A stretch of DNA of 64,000 nt from Phycisphaerales bacterium. Its GTDB lineage: Bacteria; Planctomycetota; Phycisphaerae; UBA1845; Fen-1342. The translations under genes and the position numbers were made by a program. Below the pieces are notes generated by a model. It did not search any database. It saw nothing but the letters and a program-made list of their open reading frames with translations, and was not told the DNA's origin. Positions 16,956 through 23,990 of the stretch are shown in pieces (the first letter of the stretch is position 1; each line of letters opens with the position of its first letter). The stretch is from assembly GCA_022839625.1 (NCBI GenBank), contig JALHJL010000023.1:1-64000 (forward strand), written 5' to 3'.

Positions 16956-19217
16956 TCACGCGCGCCCGCTGTTCTCCTGGTCGCGCTCGCGCTGCTTGAC
17001 GGCCTCGACATCGCGGGCAAAGGCCTCCGCCGCGGTCCGCGCGTGCTCGATGAAGCCGTTATCGTCGATCGTCCCAAGCACTCCGTCCATCTCGGCCTGC
17101 GATTCGTACGTCAATCGCCGGAACGGCGTGGTGTAGTCCTTGGCCCGCGTGGCCCGGGTCCGCTCGGCCATCTCGCGGCACGTCGCCACGCCGCGCTCGA
17201 GGAACGCGAACCAGGTCGCGCGATCCAGGCGCTCCAGGGGGATCTCGTTGATATCGAGCAGGCTGGCCAGTGCGTGGCGCGCCTTGTCGACGGGGTACTT
17301 CTCCCACAGCCGTTGATATTCGGCATGGACGGCGTCCCACGAATCCAGCGCGCCGGACACGATTCCCGCGCGCAGCGCCTCCAGGTCCTCGCGCAGGACG
17401 AGCTGCCCGCCGAGGTTCACCCACTGCCCGCGGCGGGGCGGAGCGAGACGCTGCCGCAGGGCCGCGAGGTCGCCACAGGCGACTCGCTGCGGCGAGCCGT
17501 CGAGATTTTCGCGGAGCATGAACGCCACCAGGATCCTGACGGCGTAATAGTGGACCATCGCCCGGTAGCAAGGGTAGGCGCGCTCAGTCTTGAGAATCCG
17601 GACCGGCCGGTCGGTGTTCTCCATGTCCTCGCCCAGGATTTCCAAGGTCGCCACGATCTGCGGCGAATTCCGCAGCAGCTCACGGCCGCGGGCGCGCAGC
17701 GCTTCCGGCGCCAAGCCGTCGACCGGCTCGCCCTCGCGGCGGAGGGCGGCCTTTGCGGTCCAGAGCTCCAGGAGTTCCAGCGCGGCGAAGATTTCTTCCA
17801 CCGTGTCAGGGGCCAGGGCGTCGAACTCGATCATCTGTTGCTTGTGGGCGCGGTGGTCGCGGGCCGCGTACTTCCACGCGTTGCGCTCCAGCGCGTACGT
17901 GTTGTAGAGAAACCAGTAGGCCGGCATCACCAGCAGCGCACCGCGCGTTTCGTCGTTCGAGACCAGGCAGAACGGCAGTCGGATGTCCAGCTCGGCCGGG
18001 TATGCGCCCTTGGCCAGCAGCGTGAACGAAGCGAAACGGCAGTTGTGCTTCAGGCTCGTGCACAGCCCCGGCCAGAAGCCGCGCCCCGCCAGGATTTCCC
18101 CGTCGTTCGCCCGCGAGTTGTGATTGGACCCGGCGGTCACGCCGGCCGCCATGTTGCTTTGCCCCAGCACCACCGCGGCGCACAGGAACGAGTTGTTGTG
18201 GTGTTGCTCGTGGCCCGGAAAGATGAGCGAGTTGAGCACCTCGCAGCAGGAGATCGTGGAGTTGTCCCCCAGCACCGAGTTGATCAGGCGGGCCCCGTAC
18301 TTCAGGGCGGAGTTCGGCCCCAGCACGAAACGCACCGCCTTCACGCCGTAGAAGACCCGGCAGCCGTACCCGACGATGCCGTTGACCAGCTCGACGCCCT
18401 CCCCGATCTGCGAGCCTTCGGCCGCATCGCTGTTGATCGTCAGGTTCTTCAGCTTGTTGGCGCCCTTGATGTAGGCATCCGAGCCGATCTTGACATCCTT
18501 GAGAATCCGGCAGTCCTTGATGATGGTCCGGTCGCCCACCTCGCCGTAGTAGCCGCGCCGCCGGTCATGGCGCGCGTCCGTCAGGGACTTGAAGCGGGCC
18601 ATCAGCGCCTTGTCGCCGCGGTACTTGGACCAGAGGTACGCGTCGGCGGGCAGCAGCCCGTCGAACGGCGCCACGCCGCGCCCACCGTTCTCGTTCACGA
18701 TGTCCAGCCAGATGCGGACCGACTCGGGCTCGCCTTCCTTGACGATCCCGTTGCCGAACTTGGCGTAGTTGGTGGTCAGCATCTCGTCGATGTTCAGCAG
18801 CATGACCTCGTCGCCGATGATGTAATGGCCGAGGTAGGAGACGTTGTCGATCACGACGTTCGAGCCGATGTCGCAGGCGACGATCGTGCTGTCGCGCAGC
18901 CCCACCGGCACCCGCAGGTCGTGGAACTCCAGGCAGTAGCTCTCCAGCGCCCCGATCCGCACCACGCCGAAGAACTGGCAACGCTTCACCAACTCCGGGT
19001 TGAAGCGCGCCGTCACGTAGAGCGCGTCCCAGTCGTCCGCGGTGTTCTCGTTCTTGACCAGCACCTCGATTTCGCTGGCCGTCAGCTTGCGGAATTCGTA
19101 GCGGCGGCGCTGCTGCGCGTTGCGCAGGTGATACTCGTCCGCGCCGGGCGGCAGGAACTCCGGCGGAATGAAGTCGTAGCCGAGCCGCTCCAGCGGGTGC
19201 TTGCCGATCTTGTTCAT
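16956..19217 (-). CDS. DUF4954 left-handed beta-helix protein
   Basis: A 753-residue protein of the DUF4954 family. Residues about 110-330 show the hexapeptide periodicity of a left-handed beta helix (for example TIIKDCRILKDVKIGSDAYIKG), the fold of acyl- and nucleotidyltransferases; the C-terminal half is largely alpha-helical. Known members are uncharacterised and sometimes annotated as sugar nucleotidyl/acyltransferase-like. Residues about 575-583, SPQRVACGD, come from the 29-bp repeat also found in the O-antigen ligase gene. The gene heads a minus-strand run with SIS, DUF4416, WecA-like and ligase genes, which suggests glycan synthesis. The start ATG opens MNKIGKHPLERLGYDF. Confidence 0.87.
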   Translation of the reverse strand: MNKIGKHPLERLGYDFIPPEFLPPGADEYHLRNAQQRRRYEFRKLTASEIEVLVKNENTADDWDALYVTARFNPELVKRCQFFGVVRIGALESYCLEFHDLRVPVGLRDSTIVACDIGSNVVIDNVSYLGHYIIGDEVMLLNIDEMLTTNYAKFGNGIVKEGEPESVRIWLDIVNENGGRGVAPFDGLLPADAYLWSKYRGDKALMARFKSLTDARHDRRRGYYGEVGDRTIIKDCRILKDVKIGSDAYIKGANKLKNLTINSDAAEGSQIGEGVELVNGIVGYGCRVFYGVKAVRFVLGPNSALKYGARLINSVLGDNSTISCCEVLNSLIFPGHEQHHNNSFLCAAVVLGQSNMAAGVTAGSNHNSRANDGEILAGRGFWPGLCTSLKHNCRFASFTLLAKGAYPAELDIRLPFCLVSNDETRGALLVMPAYWFLYNTYALERNAWKYAARDHRAHKQQMIEFDALAPDTVEEIFAALELLELWTAKAALRREGEPVDGLAPEALRARGRELLRNSPQIVATLEILGEDMENTDRPVRILKTERAYPCYRAMVHYYAVRILVAFMLRENLDGSPQRVACGDLAALRQRLAPPRRGQWVNLGGQLVLREDLEALRAGIVSGALDSWDAVHAEYQRLWEKYPVDKARHALASLLDINEIPLERLDRATWFAFLERGVATCREMAERTRATRAKDYTTPFRRLTYESQAEMDGVLGTIDDNGFIEHARTAAEAFARDVEAVKQRERDQENSGRA
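17468..17496 (-). repeat. 29-bp double-hairpin repeat, copy B (in coding sequence)
   Basis: An exact match to 14027-14055, read in the same frame as SPQRVACGD within the DUF4954 protein (about residues 575-583, after the sequence RENLDG). Its position in the helical C-terminal half may be a tolerant loop. Confidence 0.85.
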
Positions 19218-19428
19218 GGCGTCCTCTCTGGCGACCGAGCGCCGGGCCGGCGGCCCCGGCCGGCGCGGGTTTCATTCTGGAGACCCGCCCCGCCGGTGTA
19301 AAGCGGGGTTGTCGGGCCGCGGCCCGCAACCTAGACTACGCTCCCCAGACGGTGTGGTTTGGTGGACCGGGGCTGCGGACGGCCCCGGGCGGTCGAGTCG
19401 GTCCAGTTCCAGAGCGAGGAGCCAGGCG

Positions 19429-19986
19429 ATGATTCAGCGAGTGATCGCGATTGCAGCGGCGTTGGCGGGGTTGACGGTGATCGGCGGTTGCAGCGCCACC
19501 GGCGCGGGCTCGTCGGGGTTCGGCGTCGCCAAGAACCTGATGCGCAAGGACACCAACCTGCGCGTCTACCTGGACGGCGAGCAGGCCAAGCAGAGCACGC
19601 TGGCGAAGGGCCTGAAGGGGTATTCGCCCTTCACCATCAAGGAGGAGGCCACCACTTCGCCGGTCTTCAAGTACGAGATCATCGACCCGAAGAAGTTCGG
19701 CTTCATCAAGTCGGTCATGATGGCCGTGCACCAGAAGTTCGAGGCGGACTTCTCCGACCTCGCCGACTACAAGATCTTCCCCCGCGATACCAGCGACTCC
19801 GAGCAGAACATGAAGCCCGGCGTGGACTACGATCTCGGCAACCTGGGCCCGGACTTCAAGATTCTCGACAAGAAGGACAAGGAAGTGGAGAAGGTCGAGT
19901 TCGTGCCCGGCGTCGAGTACCTGCTGGTTTTCACCATCTCGGCCGACAAGAGCGAGACGATTCAGATCTACTTCAAGACGAAGTAA
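19429..19986 (+). CDS. Small predicted lipoprotein
   Basis: A 185-residue protein with a lipoprotein signal peptide (MIQRVIAIAAALAGLTVIGG then Cys21). GAGGAG lies 8 bp before the ATG. The mature part is lysine-rich, unusually so for this GC-rich neighbourhood, and has no recognised domain; the C-terminal ~60 residues look like a beta-rich fold (VDYDLGNLGPDFKILDKKDK, then VEYLLVFTISADKSETIQI). It stands alone between a divergent DUF4954 gene and a convergent HlyD gene. Function unknown. Confidence 0.8.
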   Translation: MIQRVIAIAAALAGLTVIGGCSATGAGSSGFGVAKNLMRKDTNLRVYLDGEQAKQSTLAKGLKGYSPFTIKEEATTSPVFKYEIIDPKKFGFIKSVMMAVHQKFEADFSDLADYKIFPRDTSDSEQNMKPGVDYDLGNLGPDFKILDKKDKEVEKVEFVPGVEYLLVFTISADKSETIQIYFKTK

Positions 19987-20053
19987 CGCAGCGGCGGGCG
20001 CGGCGGCCGGGCCCCACCCCGGTCGCTGCGCGCTGCCGAATCGCGCAGGTGCG

Positions 20054-21217
20054 TCAGCTTGCCCCGGCGTTTGCGGCCGGCGGCACGAGCACGTCTTCGC
20101 CGACGCGCAGACCAGACAGTATCTCCACTTGGTCGCCGAATTCGCGGCCAAGCTGGACGATTCGCCGCTGCACCACCGCGGGACCACCGGGCGCGGCTTC
20201 GCCGGGCACCCCTGCGGTCCGTTCGGCGACTTCGACGATTTCGAGCTGTCCGACGTGGCGAACCGCGTTCCGCGGGATGACGAGGACGTCCTGTTCATCC
20301 AGCGGAATCAGCAGCCGGCCGAACATGCCCGAGTAGACGCCGGGCGGGCAGGGACCGGTCACCTTGACCGCGAAGGTGCGGCTGGCGGACTCGGCCTCCG
20401 GGACGATCTCGCTGATGCGGCCTTCGCAGGTCATGGCCAACGCGTCGATCTGCACGTCGATCATGCGGCCGACCTCCAGCCGTTGGGTCAGCGATTCCCG
20501 GACACTCGCCACCAGTTGCATGCGCGTCGGATCGTAGAGGGTGAGCAGCACTTCGCCGGGCCGGGCCGTGTCGCCGACCTCGACGCGCTTGTCGATCACC
20601 TTGCCGTCGATCGGGCTGCGGACCGTGGCGTACTCGAGCACGGTTTCCGCCTGGACCAGCGCCTGCCGCGCACGCTCGAGCTCCGCCGACGCCGATTTCA
20701 GGGCCGTGTCCGCCTGGTCGAACTCGGTCTTCGAGGCGGTTGCCTGCTCAAAGAGGCGGGCGATGCGGTCGTACTCGATCTGGGCCTGGTCGCGGGCGGC
20801 CTGAGCGGCGGCGACCACGGCCTCGGCCTGACGCACCTGGGCGCGCAGGTCGTTGTCGTCCAGGCGCACGAGCACTTGGCCGGCCTGCACCTCCTGGCCG
20901 GCCTGCACGTTGACCTCGATGACTTTGGCCATGAGCTTCGAGGCCACCGCCGATTCGTGCACGGCGCGGATGGTGCCCACGGCAGCCTCGATGGTTGGTC
21001 TGCGAACGATGCTCACCGGCGCCAGCACTGCCCCGGGCTCGACCGGCCGCCCGGCGACCGCCGGCGCGTGTGCTTCGGCCCCTTCGATCTTGCGGTGGAA
21101 CTTCCCCGCCAACGCCAACAACAGCACCAGCACTACCACGGCAAACACGACCCCGGTGGCGATCTTCACCAGGACTTTCGTAACGCCCGATCGATTCCCG
21201 CGCTGCGACTGCGCCAT
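20054..21217 (-). CDS. HlyD/RND-type periplasmic adaptor subunit (membrane fusion protein)
   Basis: A 387-residue membrane fusion protein. One N-terminal membrane helix (about residues 13-36) is followed by a barrel-sandwich/lipoyl half (VQAGQEVQAGQVLVRLDDND), an alpha-helical hairpin (residues about 120-190), the second lipoyl half (YATVRSPIDGKVIDKRVEVGD), and beta-barrel and membrane-proximal domains. Such proteins link an inner-membrane pump to an outer-membrane channel. No RND, ABC or TolC-like gene is adjacent, so the partner pump is unknown. Confidence 0.9.
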   Translation of the reverse strand: MAQSQRGNRSGVTKVLVKIATGVVFAVVVLVLLLALAGKFHRKIEGAEAHAPAVAGRPVEPGAVLAPVSIVRRPTIEAAVGTIRAVHESAVASKLMAKVIEVNVQAGQEVQAGQVLVRLDDNDLRAQVRQAEAVVAAAQAARDQAQIEYDRIARLFEQATASKTEFDQADTALKSASAELERARQALVQAETVLEYATVRSPIDGKVIDKRVEVGDTARPGEVLLTLYDPTRMQLVASVRESLTQRLEVGRMIDVQIDALAMTCEGRISEIVPEAESASRTFAVKVTGPCPPGVYSGMFGRLLIPLDEQDVLVIPRNAVRHVGQLEIVEVAERTAGVPGEAAPGGPAVVQRRIVQLGREFGDQVEILSGLRVGEDVLVPPAANAGAS

Positions 21218-21391
21218 GGCTGACGCTCCTGCCGTTCAATCTGCGGCCCCGCGCACGCCGGGGCCAATTGCTGTAATGTACGCCAAGTCCGGCGGCGCGA
21301 ACACTGGGCAGCGCTCCCACTTCGCGGATCGGGGGGCAGGGAGTGGTCGGTCGCGGGTTGATGAACGGCCGCGAAAGACGAGGAGCTGGAT

Positions 21392-21970
21392 ATGCGACGG
21401 GACACCCTGAACTTCCTGGTGGACCTGGTCGGTCTGCTGGCCATGTTGGGCCTCATGATCACCGGCTTAATAATGAAATATTTGCTGCCGCCGGGCAGCC
21501 GCGGCGGCTGGGGCCTGTCCCTTTGGGGTTGGACGCGGCACGAGTGGGGAGACCTGCACTTCTGGCTGGCCGTGGCGCTGGTCGCGATGCTGGTCTTGCA
21601 CGTGGCCCTGCACTGGACGTGGGTCGCCGTCCTGGTCAAGCGCTGGGTGCAGCCGCGGGCCGAGCGCCCCGCGGTCTCGGCACTCGTCCGGAACCTGACG
21701 GGCCTGGCCTTCCTGCTGGCGGTTGCGGCCTTGGTGGCGGGGTTCGTGTGGCTGGCCCGCGCCAACGTCACGCAGCGCGGCTCGGATGAGGAACGGGAGG
21801 AGCCCCGCCGGCGCCGGGGCCGGGCGGCGTTCGTGCTTCCTTCGCCGCCCATGCAAGAAACCCGTCCCGCTGCTATGCTACCGGCGCCGCAGCCGCGTCA
21901 GGGCGTGCAGCGCTCTGGGGAGCAGGATGTCGTCAGACCGGGAATGTTTCACTCCGGACGAGCTGGCTGA
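21392..21970 (+). CDS. DUF4405-like integral membrane protein
   Basis: A 192-residue protein with about four membrane helices (residues 8-28, 55-78, 92-115 and the turn between) and helix-embedded histidines in HEWGDLHFWLAV and LVLHVALHW, the pattern of DUF4405/cytochrome b561-like proteins that may bind haem. The last ~60 residues are basic and low-complexity and run 44 bp into the next coding region, so the true 3' end may be under weak constraint. A GAGGAG site lies 7 bp before the ATG. Confidence 0.7.
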   Translation: MRRDTLNFLVDLVGLLAMLGLMITGLIMKYLLPPGSRGGWGLSLWGWTRHEWGDLHFWLAVALVAMLVLHVALHWTWVAVLVKRWVQPRAERPAVSALVRNLTGLAFLLAVAALVAGFVWLARANVTQRGSDEEREEPRRRRGRAAFVLPSPPMQETRPAAMLPAPQPRQGVQRSGEQDVVRPGMFHSGRAG

Positions 21971-22970
21971 GGTACTCAGCCATTACGACGTAGGCGTCAT
22001 TCGCAGCGCGAAGGAATTCCCGCGCGGCTCGCGGCGGTCCCCCAAGCTCCTGTTGGACACCCCCGGGGGACGCTACGTGCTCAAGCGCCGGGCGCCGGGC
22101 AAGGACGATCCGTTTCGCGTGGCGTTCGCGCACGCGCTGATGACGCACCTGAAGTCCAAGCGTTTTCCGGTACCGGCGCTGGTGGAGACCTGCGACGACC
22201 ACACGACGCTGGTCCGCGCGGGCGGCCGCGTGTACGAGATGTTCCGGCACATCGAGGGCCAGCGGTACGACAACTCGCTGGAGCAGACCGGCCGCGCGGG
22301 CCGCGCGCTGGGGGTCTATCATCAGGCCGTCGAGGGCTTCAAGACCGAATGGACTCCGCCGGCCGGCAGCTACCACAACGCACCCAACGTGCGCGCGGGG
22401 CTGAACGCCATCCCGACCGTCACGTCCAGCCACGACTCGGTGATCGGGCATGAGGCGGAGCTCCTCCAGCTCACCCAGAAACTCCATGAGGAGTACGATC
22501 AGGCCGCGCAGGCGGTGAATCAGGCCGGTTTCGCCGACTGGCCCGCTACGACCATCCACGGCGACTGGCACCCCGGCAACATGCTCTTCTCCGATGGCCG
22601 CGTGAAGGCCGTGCTCGATTTCGACGCTGCCCGCCTGCAACCGCCGGTTATCGACGCGGCCTATGGCATGCTGCAATTCTCGATCCTGCGGGCGGCCTCG
22701 ACGCCGGACGTGTGGCCGGATTACTTCGACGTGACGCGGATGCGGCGGTTCCTGGCCGGGTACTTGACGGTCGGCACGCTGTCGGCCGAGCAGCGCTGGG
22801 TCATTCCGCTGCTGATGGCGGAGGCGCTCATCGCGGAGGCGGCGCTGCCGATCGCGGTGACCGGCTCCTTCGGCTGGCTGCCGGGCTTCGGCATCCTGCA
22901 AATGGTCTCGCGCAAGACGCGCTGGCTCCAGGAGAACACCGAGCGCCTGCGGCGGTGGCTGGTGGAATAG
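21927..22970 (+). CDS. Phosphotransferase enzyme family protein (APH/homoserine kinase-like)
   Basis: A 347-residue soluble kinase of the aminoglycoside phosphotransferase/homoserine kinase II-like superfamily. Catalytic loop HGDWHPGNM (about residues 211-219) with Asp as base, then LDFDAA (about 231-236) with the Mg-binding Asp. N-terminal ATP-binding strands include GGRYVLKRRAPG with the conserved lysine. Substrate unknown; sugars, amino alcohols or choline are common for relatives. The TAG stop abuts the first repeat unit of the RAYT-flanking array. Confidence 0.85.
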   Translation: MSSDRECFTPDELAEVLSHYDVGVIRSAKEFPRGSRRSPKLLLDTPGGRYVLKRRAPGKDDPFRVAFAHALMTHLKSKRFPVPALVETCDDHTTLVRAGGRVYEMFRHIEGQRYDNSLEQTGRAGRALGVYHQAVEGFKTEWTPPAGSYHNAPNVRAGLNAIPTVTSSHDSVIGHEAELLQLTQKLHEEYDQAAQAVNQAGFADWPATTIHGDWHPGNMLFSDGRVKAVLDFDAARLQPPVIDAAYGMLQFSILRAASTPDVWPDYFDVTRMRRFLAGYLTVGTLSAEQRWVIPLLMAEALIAEAALPIAVTGSFGWLPGFGILQMVSRKTRWLQENTERLRRWLVE

Positions 22971-23254
22971 CGAGGGCGAGGCCGCTGCCTGGCCGGGGAG
23001 GGCGAAGCTTCTGCCTGGCCGGGGAGGGCGAAGCTTCTGCCTGGCCGGGGAGGGCGAAGCTTCTGCCTGGCCGGGGAGGGCGAAGCTTCTGCCTGGCCGG
23101 GGAGGGCGAGGCTGCTGCCTGGCCGGGGAGGGCGAAGCTGCTGCCTGGCCGGGGAGGGCGAAGCTGCTGCCTGGCCGGGGAGGGCGAAGCTTCTGCCTGG
23201 CCGGGGAGGGCGAAGCTCCCGCCTGGCCGGGGAGGGCGAAGCTCCCGCTGAGCC
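22971..23254 (+). repeat. Left REP array: eleven tandem ~26-bp units
   Basis: About eleven head-to-tail units with consensus GGGGAGGGCGAAGCTTCTGC followed by CTGGCC, variation being concentrated at the AAGCTTCTG/AAGCTGCTG/AAGCTCCCG positions. Units run without spacers from the stop of the APH-family gene to 6 bp before the RAYT start. The unit nearest the RAYT (23229-23254) differs from the distal ones (ends CTCCCGCTGAGCC) and is an exact inverted copy of 23810-23835. Confidence 0.92.
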
Positions 23255-23260
23255 GCTATC

Positions 23261-23731
23261 ATGACGCCCATGGATCCCGGACTCCCTCAGCGCCGGCATC
23301 CCGTCCACGGAATCCGTTTCACACGTAATGCCCCGACAGTCGTCTTTCTCACCGTCTGCACACGCACCCGCCAGACGTGGCTGGCGAACGATGCGTGCCA
23401 TACGTTGCTCCAGGCGGTCTGGCGTAGTGCGACTGCGTGGCGTATCGGCGCGTATGTGCTCATGCCAGATCACGTCCACCTGTTTGCGGTCCCAGGTGAA
23501 CCGGAAGTGGATTTAGAGCATTGGGTGCGTTTTTGGAAATCAAGCTTCAGTAAGGCACACCAGGACCATTCACGCCGCTGGGAACCCAACCACTGGGATA
23601 CGCGAATGCGTACACGCGAGCAGTACGTGGAGAAGCTCGACTACATCCTGCACAATCCGGTGCGACACGGCTTGGCGCAGTCCCCCGACGAGTGGCCTTT
23701 TCACGGGGAGATCTACCCTATCGTGTGGTGA
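23261..23731 (+). CDS. REP-associated tyrosine transposase (RAYT, Y1/IS200-like)
   Basis: A 156-residue Y1-type HUH transposase. The HUH motif is in LMPDHVHLF (His71 and His73), an early strand gives TVVFLTVCTRTR, and the C-terminal half has YVEKLDYILHNPVRHGL with candidate nucleophile tyrosines 122 and 128, followed by DEWPF, typical of RAYTs. Such enzymes cut single-stranded REP hairpins. The ATG at 23261 is only 6 bp from the last left-array unit. The gene is a little less GC-rich than its neighbours. Length and motifs look intact. Confidence 0.9.
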   Translation: MTPMDPGLPQRRHPVHGIRFTRNAPTVVFLTVCTRTRQTWLANDACHTLLQAVWRSATAWRIGAYVLMPDHVHLFAVPGEPEVDLEHWVRFWKSSFSKAHQDHSRRWEPNHWDTRMRTREQYVEKLDYILHNPVRHGLAQSPDEWPFHGEIYPIVW

Positions 23732-23750
23732 TTCCGCGCTCAGGCGACTC

Positions 23751-23781
23751 GGCTCGGGAGGGCGAGGCCCCCGTCGAGCCG
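23751..23781 (+). repeat. Degenerate palindromic unit downstream of RAYT
   Basis: GGCTCG (23751-23756) pairs with CGAGCC (23775-23780) around GGAGGGCGAGGCCCCCG, a form related to the REP units but in left-array orientation. The preceding CAGGCGACTCG also occurs in the 29-bp coding repeat. Confidence 0.5.
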
Positions 23782-23809
23782 CCGCCGGACTTGACCTGCC
23801 GTGAGGCTC

Positions 23810-23990
23810 GGCTCAGCGGGAGCTTCGCCCTCCCCTTTCAGCGGGAGCTTCGCCCTCCCCTTTCAGCGGGAGCTTCGCCCTCCCCTTTCAGCGGGAGCTT
23901 CGCCCTCCCCTTCCCCCTTCAGCGGGAGCTTCGCCCTCCCCTTTCAGCGGGAGCTTCGCCCTCCCCTTTCAGCGGGAGCTTCGCCCTCCC
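23810..23990 (-). repeat. Right REP array: seven tandem ~25-bp units
   Basis: Seven copies of AGCGGGAGCTTCGCCCTCCC separated by CTTTC, with one slightly longer spacer near 23910, in the opposite orientation to the left array. Units are nearly identical, unlike the more divergent left array. The last two (23944-23990) are translated as the C-terminus of ProS. Confidence 0.92.

Larger units (their letters stand above)
23229..23835. mobile_element. RAYT element bounded by perfect 26-bp inverted repeats
   Basis: The 26 bp at 23229-23254 and 23810-23835 are perfect reverse complements, each containing GGGAG-N7-CTCCC. Between them lies one IS200-like tyrosine transposase gene (23261-23731) and a further degenerate palindrome (23751-23781). 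REP-associated tyrosine transposases are typically single-copy chromosomal genes flanked by inverted REP sequences, matching this layout. Confidence 0.75.

Noticed and set aside
19987..20045. Rho-independent terminator after the small lipoprotein gene
   Set aside because: GC-rich inverted segments exist but no T-tract follows on either strand.
22712..23251. 179-residue low-complexity reading frame through the left REP array
   Set aside because: It is an out-of-frame reading of the kinase gene plus tandem repeats; no domain and no start signal.
22971..23254. CRISPR array
   Set aside because: Units are directly tandem at 26 bp with no unique spacers and no cas genes are nearby.
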